Shown here piece by piece: positions 9,309-17,653 of a stretch of DNA of 34,903 nucleotides (position 1 is the first letter of the stretch; every line of letters begins with the position of its first letter). The notes below the pieces were generated by a model that searched no databases, was not told the DNA's origin, and saw only the letters and a list, made by a program, of their open reading frames with translations. Origin of the DNA: an uncultured Merdimonas sp. (GTDB taxonomy: Bacteria > Bacillota > Clostridia > Lachnospirales > Lachnospiraceae); NCBI GenBank assembly GCA_944375745.1, contig CALWAV010000052.1:1-34903 (forward strand). Direction: 5' to 3'. The translations under genes were made by a program, and so were the position numbers.

Positions 9309-9560
9309 CTACAGTTTCCTGTAAATAATGATTGCAAGCACCACCCCGATAATACTGGCTATGGATATATGGATCGTCAAGCCAAAGGTCAGTACCAGAA
9401 GCCCCAGGTCCAGAACGATGGGCGTCTCCAGTCCGAAGCTCCGCCCGTAATTCAGCCAGCTTAAGGCTGATACATTCTCTGTCAGCATTCCGATAAAACC
9501 TCCCAGCACAATGCCGGACAGGAGCATGATCAGAAGCACCCAGCCATTCTTTGATTTCAT
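9309..9560 (-). CDS. DUF4321 family small membrane protein
   Basis: This is an 83-residue membrane protein with two hydrophobic segments (about 7-26 and 53-80) separated by a short extracytoplasmic loop containing LSWLNYGRSFGLE. I recognise the family (DUF4321) from its regular place just upstream of radC-mreB in Clostridia. No biochemical function is known to me. The ATG at 9560 follows GGAGG with 6-nt spacing. A longer frame upstream lacks a start signal. It is the first gene after the promoter at 9649-9657, so it heads the shape operon. It ends in TAG. Confidence 0.82.
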   Translation of the reverse strand: MKSKNGWVLLIMLLSGIVLGGFIGMLTENVSALSWLNYGRSFGLETPIVLDLGLLVLTFGLTIHISIASIIGVVLAIIIYRKL

Positions 9561-9648
9561 AACAGCCTCCGTCTTTCGTAGTATATGCAAGCCCTGCGGC
9601 TCTCTGATATCCAGTTTACATAAATGGAAATGCTGGAAATCATATCGA

Positions 9649-9657
9649 ATTATATCA
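9649..9657 (-). promoter_or_regulatory. extended -10 promoter for the DUF4321-radC-mre-min operon
   Basis: On the minus strand the sequence reads TGATATAAT, a perfect extended -10 (TGnTATAAT). There is no good -35 hexamer 16-18 nt upstream, as expected for an extended -10 promoter. Transcription would start near 9642, leaving a leader of about 80 nt before the DUF4321 ATG. It is the only convincing promoter in the gap between this operon and the FAD protein gene. I found no clear terminator for the upstream gene in the same gap. Confidence 0.65.
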
Positions 9658-9751
9658 TAGCACAAAGCACAGAACTTGTATAGAGACGAAATCCTTAACT
9701 TCTCTTAAGATTCGCCATCTTTTTCCATTTTTCGTTTTCATTTTCCTGTCT

Positions 9752-11359
9752 TTACGCAGAACGCCAGGGGGCATATCTCGCCCCCACCGCCTCTGCCGTC
9801 TTCACGCCGTCCATGGCTGCTGAAGTGATTCCTCCCGCATAGCCGGCGCCTTCCCCGCAGGGATACAGTCCCTTTACCGCGCTCTCCATATCTTCCCCGC
9901 GCAGAATGCGTACCGGAGAAGAAGTGCGGCTCTCCACCCCGGAGAGCACGGCGTCTCGCCGGGAGAAGCCCGGAAGAATCCGCTCGCAGCCCAGGATTCC
10001 CTCTTCCAGCGCCCGGGACAGCTCTTCCGGGAAAATGCCCCGCACATTTCCGAACTTCCAGGCTCCCTTGATGCAGGGCTCCACATCTCCCAGGCTTCTG
10101 CTTTCCTGATTGTTCTGAAAATCTCCCAGAAGCTGTACCGGGACCTTTCCTTCTCCGGCCTGATACGCAGCCTGCTCCAGCCTTCTCTGGAATTCCACTC
10201 CGGCCAGCACATCTGTGCCGCCGAAATCCTCCGGCCGCACGGTCACAATCATGGCACTGTTGGCATTGCGTCCGTCTCTGGCCTGATAGCTCATGCCGTT
10301 CACTGCCAGCATTCCCGGTTCAGAGGAAGCATTTACCACATAGCCGCCCGGGCACATACAGAAGGAATAGACGCCTCTGTCCCCTTCCACTTTTCTGGTC
10401 AGCTTATAGGAGGCTGCGGGAAGCTCCGGCGGATAACCGGCTCCGTACTGGCTCTCATTGATAAGCTCCTGGGGATGCTCGATACGCACTCCCACTGCAA
10501 AGGCTTTCTGTTCCATGGGAATCCCTTTTTCCGCCAGCATGGCAAAGGTATCCCGGGCACTGTGCCCGATGGCCAGCACCAGAGCCTCACAGGCAAGACA
10601 GGTCTCCTGCCCCTCCTCTGTTCGGACACGGATACCCCGGACAGTTCCTTCTTCCACATCGATATCTGTCAGCCTGGTCCGGAAGAGGACCTCTCCTCCC
10701 AGAGAAAGAATTTCTTCCCGGATCCGTTCCACCACGCCGATCAGCACATCCGTGCCCAGATGGGGCTTGTTCCAGTAGAGGATCTCCTCCGGAGCTCCGG
10801 CCTGCACAAAGGTCTCAAGCACCAGCCGGTTTCTGCCCTTCGGGTCCTTTACCAGCGTATTCAGCTTTCCATCGGAAAAAGTTCCCGCTCCGCCTTCCCC
10901 AAACTGGACGTTGGAATCCGCTTTCAGGCCTCCCCCGGCCCAAAAGCTGTCCACTGTGTTCTTTCTCTCCCGTGCTGTCTCGCCCCGCTCCAGAAGCAGG
11001 GGCCGGTATCCGGCCCTGGCGAGCATCAGGCCGCAGAACAGTCCGGCCGGTCCTGTTCCCACGATAATGGGCCGGTGCTCCAGCCGTTCTGTTCCTGCCT
11101 CAGGAAACCGGTAAGACACAGGATGAATCAGAGAAGCATTCCGGTTATGCAGCTTCTTCATCAGCCTCTGCTCTCCGGAAAGCTTCACATCCACCGTATA
11201 GACATAAGAAACCGGCTTTTTTCTGGCATCGATGGATTTTCGGCTGATGGCCAGCTCTTCTATCCGTTCCTCCGGCACCTTCAGTTCCCTGGCTGCATGC
11301 CTCTTCAAATCGGCCGCCGTATGATTGACCGGAAGCTTTATCTGGCTGATTCGAATCAT
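9752..11359 (-). CDS. NAD(P)/FAD-dependent dehydrogenase, COG2509 type
   Basis: This 535-residue flavoprotein belongs to the uncharacterised COG2509 family. The N-terminal domain (about 1-85: MIRISQIKLPVNHTAADLKR, then ISRKSIDARKKPVSYVYTVD) is typical of the family. The FAD Rossmann motif is GTGPAG at 101-106. Later come FGEGGAGTFSDGKLNT, a second dinucleotide-domain segment ALVLAIGHSARDTF, and a C-terminal FAD-contacting YPCGEGAGYAGGITSAAMDG. The substrate is unknown. The start ATG overlaps the stop of the preceding BaiN-like gene by 4 nt (ATGA), so two flavoproteins are translationally coupled. Confidence 0.88.
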   Translation of the reverse strand: MIRISQIKLPVNHTAADLKRHAARELKVPEERIEELAISRKSIDARKKPVSYVYTVDVKLSGEQRLMKKLHNRNASLIHPVSYRFPEAGTERLEHRPIIVGTGPAGLFCGLMLARAGYRPLLLERGETARERKNTVDSFWAGGGLKADSNVQFGEGGAGTFSDGKLNTLVKDPKGRNRLVLETFVQAGAPEEILYWNKPHLGTDVLIGVVERIREEILSLGGEVLFRTRLTDIDVEEGTVRGIRVRTEEGQETCLACEALVLAIGHSARDTFAMLAEKGIPMEQKAFAVGVRIEHPQELINESQYGAGYPPELPAASYKLTRKVEGDRGVYSFCMCPGGYVVNASSEPGMLAVNGMSYQARDGRNANSAMIVTVRPEDFGGTDVLAGVEFQRRLEQAAYQAGEGKVPVQLLGDFQNNQESRSLGDVEPCIKGAWKFGNVRGIFPEELSRALEEGILGCERILPGFSRRDAVLSGVESRTSSPVRILRGEDMESAVKGLYPCGEGAGYAGGITSAAMDGVKTAEAVGARYAPWRSA

Positions 11360-12621
11360 TCTTTTCCTCCTTTAGCCGCGCTGCGGCCTGCTGTGTACCC
11401 GCTGCTCCAGGCCCACTGCAGGTTATAGCCGCCGCAGGCCCCGTCAATGTCCACGACCTCGCCTGCGAAAAACAGCCCCGGCACCAGTCTGGATTCCATA
11501 GTCTCCGGACAGATTTCCCGGGTATCCACGCCGCCAGAGCAGACCTGGGCCTGTTCAAAGCTGCCGCCGGAGACAATCTCTGTCTGAAAGTCCCGGATCT
11601 GCAGAAGCAGCCGTTCCAGTTCCCCGGCGGTCCAGTCCTCTGCCTTTTTGTTCTTAGAAATTCCTGCCCGCTCCAGAAGACAGAGACTCATCTTTCCGGG
11701 AAACAGGCCCGTCAGAAACTGCTCGCCCTTTTTATAGCCGCCATCCTTCCGTCTGGAGGCAAAGTATTTCTCCAGTTCTCTCTTCTCAAACCGAGGCAGC
11801 AGATTCAGCCTGGCTTCCACCCGTCTGCCCTCATCCAGAGCGCGCACTGCGTACCGGCTCACCTGGAAGACAGGAATTCCCGAGATGCCGTTCTTTGTAA
11901 ACTGGACTTCCCCCCGGTCCTCCGCCAGCTCTTTTCTTTCCGCATTCTTTTTCCCTCCTGCCGGCGCCGGATCTCCTGCCAGAATTTTTACGGAAGCCTC
12001 CATGCGCAGCCCCGCCAGGCGCTCAAAGAAACGCTCCCGGCAGCGAAGCTGTACCAGGGCCGGCAGCGGCTTAACCACCCGGTGGCCTAAGGATTCCGCC
12101 AAGACATAGCCGCTGCCGTCGGAGCCTGTGGCCGGGGCGGCGGCGGAGCCCGCCGCCAGGACACAGGCGTCTCCCTCATAGGTCCAGCCATCGGTTGACG
12201 CCTCAAATCCCTTTCCTGCTGCTGAGAGCTTCAGAATCCGGTTGCCGAGAGCCATCTTTACCCCCAGCCGCTCCGCCTCCATCCGAAGCACTTCCGCCAC
12301 GGAAGAAGCCTGATCGCTGTAGGGATACAGATACCCATTTCTGTCTTTCACCAAAATCCCAAGGTCGCCGAAAAATTCCAGCGTCTCCTCCAGGCCAAAC
12401 TGCTGAAGCACTGCTGCCGCGAACCCGGAATCACTTCCCCGGTAATGGGACAGTTCCTGATCCCGGTTTGTCAGATTGCACCGTCCATTTCCTGTAACAA
12501 GGATTTTCTTTCCCACCTGCCGGTTCTGTTCCAGCAAAGTTACCTTTGCTCCGCTCCTGGCTGCCTGAATGGCTGCCATCAGTCCGGAAGCTCCTCCTCC
12601 GATGACCAGCACCCGTCTCAT
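11356..12621 (-). CDS. BaiN/RdsA (HI0933-like) family NAD(P)/FAD-dependent oxidoreductase
   Basis: The 421-residue flavoprotein starts MRRVLVIGGGASGLMAAIQA, with the FAD-binding GGGASG at 8-13. It has EQNRQVGKKILVTGNGRCNLTN, the hallmark of the HI0933 family. The C-terminal FAD motif is FAGEVVDIDGACGGYNLQWAWSSG. A few characterised members reduce bile-acid intermediates (BaiN), but most have no known substrate, so no pathway is claimed. The ATG at 12621 overlaps the upstream gene's TGA by 4 nt, and the 3' end overlaps the COG2509 gene. It is therefore the middle of a tightly coupled set. Confidence 0.9.
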   Translation of the reverse strand: MRRVLVIGGGASGLMAAIQAARSGAKVTLLEQNRQVGKKILVTGNGRCNLTNRDQELSHYRGSDSGFAAAVLQQFGLEETLEFFGDLGILVKDRNGYLYPYSDQASSVAEVLRMEAERLGVKMALGNRILKLSAAGKGFEASTDGWTYEGDACVLAAGSAAAPATGSDGSGYVLAESLGHRVVKPLPALVQLRCRERFFERLAGLRMEASVKILAGDPAPAGGKKNAERKELAEDRGEVQFTKNGISGIPVFQVSRYAVRALDEGRRVEARLNLLPRFEKRELEKYFASRRKDGGYKKGEQFLTGLFPGKMSLCLLERAGISKNKKAEDWTAGELERLLLQIRDFQTEIVSGGSFEQAQVCSGGVDTREICPETMESRLVPGLFFAGEVVDIDGACGGYNLQWAWSSGYTAGRSAAKGGKE

Positions 12622-13916
12622 GACAGCTTCACCAGACCCGCGTCCGCAAGCTTCTGCAGGGACATGAGAATGCCCAGCTTGGCATGGGGCCAGGTCAGGC
12701 CTCCCTGAAAATATACCGCATAGGGAGGCTTAATGGGGCCGTCCGCGGAGAGCTCAATGGAGGAGCCCTGCACAAAGGCTCCGGCAGCCATAATCACATC
12801 GCTGTCATAGCCCGGCATGGCCCAGGGCTCCGGCGTCACATAGCTGTCCACCGGAGCAGCGGCCTGGATTCCCTGGCAGAAAGCAATCACGCCCTCCGGG
12901 CAGCCGAAGGTCACGGCCTGAATGATATCATGCCGGCTCTCTGTGCTGTTTGGAATCACCGGAAAGCCCAGCTTCTCATAGACATTCGCCGCAAAGATGG
13001 CGCCCTTCAGCGCTGCCGCCGTCACAGTGGGCGCCAGGAAGAATCCCTGGTAAAAGCTCTGCATTACGCCCAGAGACGCGCCCACCTCTTTTCCAAGCCC
13101 GGGGGAAGTCAGCCGGTAAGCGGCATTTTCCACATACTGCTCCTTTCCCACAATATAGCCGCCGATGGGCGCCAGTCCGCCGCCCGGATTCTTGATCAGA
13201 GAGCCCACGCACAGGTCTGCCCCCACATCTGTAGGCTCGATCCGCTCCACGAACTCACCGTAGCAGTTGTCCACCATGCAGATCACATCCGGTCTTCTTT
13301 CTTTAATAAAGGCAATCAGCTCACCGATCTGTTTTACTGAAAAGGTAGGCCGTGTCTGATAGCCTTTTGATCTCTGAATCGTCACCAGCTTTGTCTTTTC
13401 ATTCAAAGCCGCTTCGATGGCCGGGTAGTCGAAGGTGCCGTCCTCTTTCAGATCTACCTGCCGGTAGGTCACGCCGTACTCTGCCAGAGAACCATTGGAG
13501 GGCCGGATTCCAATGACCTCCTCCAAAGTATCATAAGGCTTGCCCGCCGGAGACAAAAGCTCATCTCCCGGCCGCAGATTTCCGGAGAGAGCCACTGCCA
13601 GCGCATGGGTCCCGCAGGCGATCTGAGGACGGACCAGAGCGGACTCTGCGTGAAACGCCGCCGCGTAGACCTCCTCCAGCTTTTCTCTTCCCAGATCATT
13701 GTAACCGTAGCCGCTGGTGGCCGCAAAGCAGGCAGCCTCCACTCTTGCCTTCTGCATGGCCCCCACTACCTTCAGCTGATTATACTCCGCTGTAGCGTCG
13801 ATAGCATCAAATCTTTCTTTCAGCGTCTTCTCTATCTCCTGGCCGAAAGCCCAGACCTCCCTCCGGATGCCAAGCTCCCGGTACATGTCCTCTGTGCGCA
13901 TAGTTTCCTGTTCCAT
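12618..13916 (-). CDS. methionine gamma-lyase family PLP protein (COG4100, 'aluminium resistance' family)
   Basis: The 432-residue fold-type I PLP enzyme resembles Cys/Met-metabolism enzymes. The likely PLP lysine is Lys242 in SLIKNPGGGLAPIGGY. The ring-stacking/Asp strand is CMVDNCYGEF with Asp216. VRPQIACGTHALAVAL forms the cofactor phosphate pocket. The family often carries the label 'aluminium resistance protein' or 'methionine gamma-lyase family', and the in vivo substrate is unknown to me. Two starts are possible: ATG 13916, used here, and ATG 13901, which has AGGAAACT closer in front. It follows miaA by 27 bp, an arrangement common in Clostridia. Confidence 0.87.
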   Translation of the reverse strand: MEQETMRTEDMYRELGIRREVWAFGQEIEKTLKERFDAIDATAEYNQLKVVGAMQKARVEAACFAATSGYGYNDLGREKLEEVYAAAFHAESALVRPQIACGTHALAVALSGNLRPGDELLSPAGKPYDTLEEVIGIRPSNGSLAEYGVTYRQVDLKEDGTFDYPAIEAALNEKTKLVTIQRSKGYQTRPTFSVKQIGELIAFIKERRPDVICMVDNCYGEFVERIEPTDVGADLCVGSLIKNPGGGLAPIGGYIVGKEQYVENAAYRLTSPGLGKEVGASLGVMQSFYQGFFLAPTVTAAALKGAIFAANVYEKLGFPVIPNSTESRHDIIQAVTFGCPEGVIAFCQGIQAAAPVDSYVTPEPWAMPGYDSDVIMAAGAFVQGSSIELSADGPIKPPYAVYFQGGLTWPHAKLGILMSLQKLADAGLVKLS

Positions 13917-13943
13917 CTCTATCTGTTCCTTCCCTTCTGTTCT

Positions 13944-14909
13944 CTATGATAAAATTTCTTTTTCTTTCAGTATCCGCAGCATTTCCTCCAGAATGGCTCC
14001 ATCGTCAGAGCCGAATCTCTGTCTGTCCAGCCAGATCACGTCCCGTTCCCGCCGGAACCAGGTCAGCTGCCTCTTGGCAAAATGTCTGGTATCCCGCTTC
14101 AGCACACGCACTGCTTCTTCCAGAGAACACTCTCCATCCAGAAAGGCAAGCAGCTCCTTATAGCCCAGCCCCTGCATGGACACCATGCCCCTGCGCAGTC
14201 CTTCCGCCTTCAGCCCCTCCACTTCCTGAAGGAGCCCTTCTCTCATCATCTGATCCACCCGGGCATCGATCCGCTCATAGAGGCGCGCCCGATCATCGTT
14301 CAGCACAAAATAGGCAAAGTTATAAGGAGATTCCTTGCCTTTCTGCTCCTCATTATGTCCGGAAATCTGTTTTCCAGTCAGCCGGTAAAACTCCAGAGCC
14401 CGGATCACCCGCTTCACATTGTGGGGATGAATTTCCTCTGCCGCCTTCGGGTCTTTTTCAGCCAGAAGCTCATGAAGCTTTTCCGCTCCCTCCCGGGCAG
14501 CCAGTTCTTCCAGCTCCGCCCGTATCTCTGTCTGTGCCTCATTTTCCGTAAAATCAATGTCGTACAGCAGAGCCTGGATATAAAAGCCGGTGCCGCCTGC
14601 CACAATGGGAATATGGCCATTGGCCCGGATCTCCCGAAAGGCTTCCTTTGCCATCTGCTGGAACCTTACCACATGAAACTCCTCTGTGGGATCCAAAACA
14701 TCAATCAGATAGTGGGGAATTCCCTCCATCTCCTCCGGACGTATTTTCGCGGAGCCGATGTCCATACGCCGGTAGACCTGCATGGAATCTGCCGAGATGA
14801 TTTCTCCCCCTATGGCCTTTGCCAGAGCAATGGACAGCTTTGTCTTTCCCACTGCCGTAGGCCCTGTAAGAATCACAAGAGGTTCTTTTTTTTCGTTCTT
14901 CACGGACAT
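13944..14909 (-). CDS. miaA: tRNA dimethylallyltransferase MiaA
   Basis: MiaA transfers a dimethylallyl group to A37 of tRNAs reading UNN codons. The 321-residue protein has the P-loop GPTAVGKT at 16-23. DSMQVYRRMDIGSAK forms the catalytic Asp/substrate loop. Downstream are PHYLIDVLDP, VAGGTGFYIQALLYD and HPHNVKRVIRALEFYRLTG, all MiaA signatures. The ATG at 14909 has AGGAG only 3 nt before it, and GTG at 14903 has 9-nt spacing, so the start may be two codons later. It lies directly behind promoter 14939-14967 and heads the miaA-MGL-FAD operon. It ends in TAG. Confidence 0.95.
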   Translation of the reverse strand: MSVKNEKKEPLVILTGPTAVGKTKLSIALAKAIGGEIISADSMQVYRRMDIGSAKIRPEEMEGIPHYLIDVLDPTEEFHVVRFQQMAKEAFREIRANGHIPIVAGGTGFYIQALLYDIDFTENEAQTEIRAELEELAAREGAEKLHELLAEKDPKAAEEIHPHNVKRVIRALEFYRLTGKQISGHNEEQKGKESPYNFAYFVLNDDRARLYERIDARVDQMMREGLLQEVEGLKAEGLRRGMVSMQGLGYKELLAFLDGECSLEEAVRVLKRDTRHFAKRQLTWFRRERDVIWLDRQRFGSDDGAILEEMLRILKEKEILS

Positions 14910-14938
14910 CCGCTCCTTTCTGCTGCTGAATCTTTTCT

Positions 14939-14967
14939 ATTTTAGTATTAAACGTCCGGGATTTCAA
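14939..14967 (-). promoter_or_regulatory. sigma-A promoter for miaA operon
   Basis: The minus strand reads TTGAAA, a 17-nt spacer, then TAAAAT. Transcription would start about 8 nt further on, leaving a leader of roughly 20-25 nt before miaA. The -35 box begins one base after the T-run of the terminator for the upstream ABC operon. Termination and re-initiation are therefore packed end to end. Confidence 0.75.
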
Positions 14968-15009
14968 CAAAAAAATGGAACCCAGACCATTTTGTCTGTG
15001 CTCCATTTT
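14968..15009 (-). terminator. rho-independent terminator of the amino-acid ABC operon
   Basis: On the minus strand, AAATGGA-x3-CAGAC, a loop of AAAATG, then GTCTG-x3-TCCATTT form an interrupted 12-bp stem followed by a T-rich tract. It lies about 30 bp after the ATPase gene stop. Confidence 0.8.
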
Positions 15010-15041
15010 CATTTTTCTCTTATTACTTTCCGTTTCAGCCC

Positions 15042-15827
15042 TTATCCGTTTGTGTATCTGGACAGGAATTGTCTCGTCCGTTCCTCACGGGTATGCTCAA
15101 AGATCTCCTCCGGAGTGCCCTGCTCCAGAATCTTTCCCTCATCCATGAAAATCACCTTGCTGGCCACATCATGGGCAAAGGCCATCTCATGGGTGACGAT
15201 AATCATGGTGGTCTTCTTGTCCGCCAGCTCCTTGATGACCTTCAGCACCTCGCCGGTCAGCTCCGGATCCAGAGCGGAGGTGGGTTCATCAAAGCAGAGA
15301 ATGTCCGGCTTCAGCGCAAGAGCGCGGGCAATGGCCACACGCTGGCACTGACCTCCGGAAAGCTGATGGGGATAATTGCCCATCCGGTCCGCCAGTCCCA
15401 TCTGCACAAGGAGAGCCTTTGCCTCCTCCTCGATCTCCTGATGGATCTCTTTCTTCCGCGCCTTATAATCCGGCTGTTCCTTCGCCAGCAGTTCCCTGGC
15501 CAGCATCACATTGCCAAGGGCCGTATACTGGGGAAACAGGTTGAAGGACTGGAAAACCAGGCCGAAATGAAGCCGTTTCTTCCGAATCTCCGCCTCCTGC
15601 CGGGTCTGGGGAGCGTCTGCGTCAAACAGCACCTCTCCGTTTACGCGAATCACTCCCGTATCCGGCTGCTCCAGAAAGTTCAGACAGCGCAGGAAAGTAG
15701 TCTTCCCGCTTCCGGAGGAGCCGATGATGGACAGCACCTCTCCCTTTTCCAGAGAAAAGCCGATATCCTTCAGGACCTCTGTATCTTCAAAATTTTTACT
15801 GATATGTTCTACTTCCAGAATCGCCAT
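15042..15827 (-). CDS. polar amino acid ABC transporter ATP-binding protein (GlnQ-type)
   Basis: This 261-residue ATPase powers the importer encoded by the two genes upstream. Walker A is GSSGSGKT (36-43), the signature is LSGGQCQRVAIARAL, and Walker B is ILCFDEPTSALDPE, followed by the switch His in IIVTHEMAFAHDV. The long insertion around LLAKEQPDYKARKKEIHQEI, between the Q-loop region and the signature, is typical of amino-acid rather than sugar importers. The ATG at 15827 has AAGGAGGACGG before it, which overlaps the end of the permease. It is the last gene before the terminator at 14968-15009. Confidence 0.94.
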   Translation of the reverse strand: MAILEVEHISKNFEDTEVLKDIGFSLEKGEVLSIIGSSGSGKTTFLRCLNFLEQPDTGVIRVNGEVLFDADAPQTRQEAEIRKKRLHFGLVFQSFNLFPQYTALGNVMLARELLAKEQPDYKARKKEIHQEIEEEAKALLVQMGLADRMGNYPHQLSGGQCQRVAIARALALKPDILCFDEPTSALDPELTGEVLKVIKELADKKTTMIIVTHEMAFAHDVASKVIFMDEGKILEQGTPEEIFEHTREERTRQFLSRYTNG

Positions 15828-15841
15828 TTCTGCCGTCCTCC

Positions 15842-16525
15842 TTACCTGAAATACTCCAGCTTCCGCTCAAGACGTCCCAGAAGGACTGTCATTACGCCGC
15901 TGAAAATCAGATAATAGAAGGCTGTAAAGAACAGCGGCCAGATTACGCCTGAAATTCCCTGGGAGCCTTTCATGAAGGACTCACCGGCCCAGATAATTTC
16001 CTGAAGGGCAATGGTGGTTGCCAGGGAAGTATCCTTTACAAGCGTAATCACCTCGTTGGACATGGGAGGCACAATCCGCTTGATCATCTGGAGCAGCTTG
16101 ACCTTGAAGAATATCTGCCTTCTGGTCATGCCAAGCACCAGACCGGCTTCCTCCTGCCCCACGGGGACTCCCTGAATTCCTCCCCGGTAGATTACAGAAA
16201 AATAGCAGGCGTAATTGATGATAAAGGCCACAGACGCCGCCGCAAAACGCCCTGCGTTCCCTCTCCAGATCTGATTGTGAAGCACCAGGCCCGGAAAATA
16301 AAAGATGATCATAAGCTGGATCATAAGCGGCGTACCGCGTATGATCCAGACGATGATATTTGAAATCCAGTTCAGAGGCTTAAATCTGGACATGGTCCCG
16401 AAGGCAATCACAAGCCCTAACGGCACCGCCCCGATCAGCGTCACGAAAAACAGTCTCAGTGTCTGCAGAAAGCCACTGTTCAGCGAACGAATGACAATCG
16501 GCATCTGTTCCATTATCAGTTCCAT
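15842..16525 (-). CDS. amino acid ABC transporter permease (HisM/GlnP type)
   Basis: This 227-residue membrane subunit of a polar amino-acid importer has about five hydrophobic segments. N-terminal LQTLRLFFVTLIGAVPLGLVIA and IIRGTPLMIQLMIIFYFPG match the HisM/GlnP family. The EAA-like cytoplasmic loop is EEAGLVLGMTRRQIFFKVKLLQ, followed by PPMSNEVITLVKDTSL. A homodimer is likely because only one permease gene is present. The ATG at 16525 has GGGGAG in front, 16 bp downstream of the binding-protein gene. Confidence 0.94.
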   Translation of the reverse strand: MELIMEQMPIVIRSLNSGFLQTLRLFFVTLIGAVPLGLVIAFGTMSRFKPLNWISNIIVWIIRGTPLMIQLMIIFYFPGLVLHNQIWRGNAGRFAAASVAFIINYACYFSVIYRGGIQGVPVGQEEAGLVLGMTRRQIFFKVKLLQMIKRIVPPMSNEVITLVKDTSLATTIALQEIIWAGESFMKGSQGISGVIWPLFFTAFYYLIFSGVMTVLLGRLERKLEYFR

Positions 16526-16541
16526 GTCGCTCCCCTGGTGT

Positions 16542-17456
16542 TTACTCAGCAGCCTCAGCTGTCTGCGCGTCTGTCAAAGCCGCCTGCACACCATACTGCT
16601 CTGCGATGGTCTGCATGGTTCCATCCTCATAGCACTGTGCGAAGAAATCATTCAGCACTGCCGCCAGATCGGAGCCTTTGCGGAAGCCGACGCCGTACTC
16701 TTCACTGTTCAGGCTGACTGTGTAGGTCAGATTCTCATAGCCTGTTCCCTCGCCTACCATAGCCGCTGCCATCAGAAGGTCGATGACTGCCGCGTCAGAG
16801 GTTCCGGAAGCAACTTCCAGCAGAGCGTCAGACTGAGCTTCCACCGGCGTATAATTCAGTCCGAGAGCGCTCACCTCCGCCTCACCTGCGCTGCCTGCTT
16901 CTACAGCAAAGCTCAGATCGGAAAGGCTTTCCACATCCTGGTAATCATCCGCCACATCAGCGGGAACTACTACCACCTGGGCATTCATCAGGTAAGGCTC
17001 TGTGCATTCCATAGCGCTTGTAACCTCATCGGTCAGCGTCATGCCGTTCCATACACAGTCGATACCGTTGCTGTCCAGCTCCAGAACCTTGTTGTCCCAG
17101 TTGATCTCCACAAACTCTGCCTCGATGCCAAGGCTCTCTGCAAACGCGTTTGCCAGATCCGCGTCAAAGCCAATCCAGTTTCCGCTGTCATCCATATAGT
17201 CCATGGGCTCAAAATTTGTAATGCCCACAACCAGAGTGCCCTTTTCCAGCACATATTCCATATCGCTGGCCGCCTCGGAAGCGTCCGCTGTCTCTTCTGT
17301 CTCAGCCGTATCCGCCGGATCCTCCGCAGCGTCTTCTGCCGCGTCCTCAGCGTCTGTATTTGTCACGACTTCCTCATCAGAAGAAGAACCGCAGCCTGCA
17401 GTCATGGATACTGCAAGGCAGCCGCACAGTAATAAGCTCACAACTCTTTTTTTCAT
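16542..17456 (-). CDS. amino acid ABC transporter substrate-binding lipoprotein
   Basis: The 304-residue extracytoplasmic solute-binding protein (SBP_bac_3 type) has a lipoprotein signal peptide with lipobox MTAGC and lipidated Cys22. A very acidic, Ala/Glu/Asp/Thr-rich linker follows (about 26-66), probably a flexible tether above the membrane. The binding domain begins at LVVGITNFEPMDYMDDSG and contains IGFDADLANAFAESLG, IDCVWNGMTLTDE and EYGVGFRKGSDL. The ligand cannot be assigned from sequence alone; cystine or another polar amino acid would fit. The ATG at 17456 has GGGAGG in front. This is the promoter-proximal gene of the ABC operon. Confidence 0.93.
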   Translation of the reverse strand: MKKRVVSLLLCGCLAVSMTAGCGSSSDEEVVTNTDAEDAAEDAAEDPADTAETEETADASEAASDMEYVLEKGTLVVGITNFEPMDYMDDSGNWIGFDADLANAFAESLGIEAEFVEINWDNKVLELDSNGIDCVWNGMTLTDEVTSAMECTEPYLMNAQVVVVPADVADDYQDVESLSDLSFAVEAGSAGEAEVSALGLNYTPVEAQSDALLEVASGTSDAAVIDLLMAAAMVGEGTGYENLTYTVSLNSEEYGVGFRKGSDLAAVLNDFFAQCYEDGTMQTIAEQYGVQAALTDAQTAEAAE

Positions 17457-17572
17457 ATTTTCCTCCCACTGCCGCCAGGCGGCCGTTTATTCCCGCGGCA
17501 GTCTGCCCGGGTCGCTCTGCTTTCTTTCTCTACCAATGGGTCACTGTACCACGGTAAAGCAGGCATGATGGA

Positions 17573-17601
17573 ATTTTACCACACAGGTTTCCATCTGTCA
17601 A
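17573..17601 (-). promoter_or_regulatory. strong sigma-A promoter for the amino-acid ABC operon
   Basis: On the minus strand TTGACA is followed by a 17-nt spacer and TAAAAT, a near-consensus sigma-A promoter. The predicted start near 17566 leaves a leader of about 110 nt before the binding-protein ATG. In that leader I found no recognisable T-box, riboswitch or attenuator. The spacing and the perfect -35 suggest high expression. Confidence 0.8.
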
Positions 17602-17653
17602 GCAGAAGAACGCTCTTCCTTCCGGCATACGTTCCGGCATAATCCGCCGCAGT

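Noticed and set aside
9251..9337. Longer RadC starting at 9337
   Set aside because: The extension overlaps the end of the DUF4321 gene, has no ribosome binding site and is not RadC-like, while ATG 9250 has AGGAG in place.
17457..17653. Possible riboswitch or T-box in the leader of the amino-acid ABC operon
   Set aside because: A good promoter is present, but the roughly 110-nt leader shows no T-box motif, specifier loop or terminator/antiterminator pair that I can recognise.
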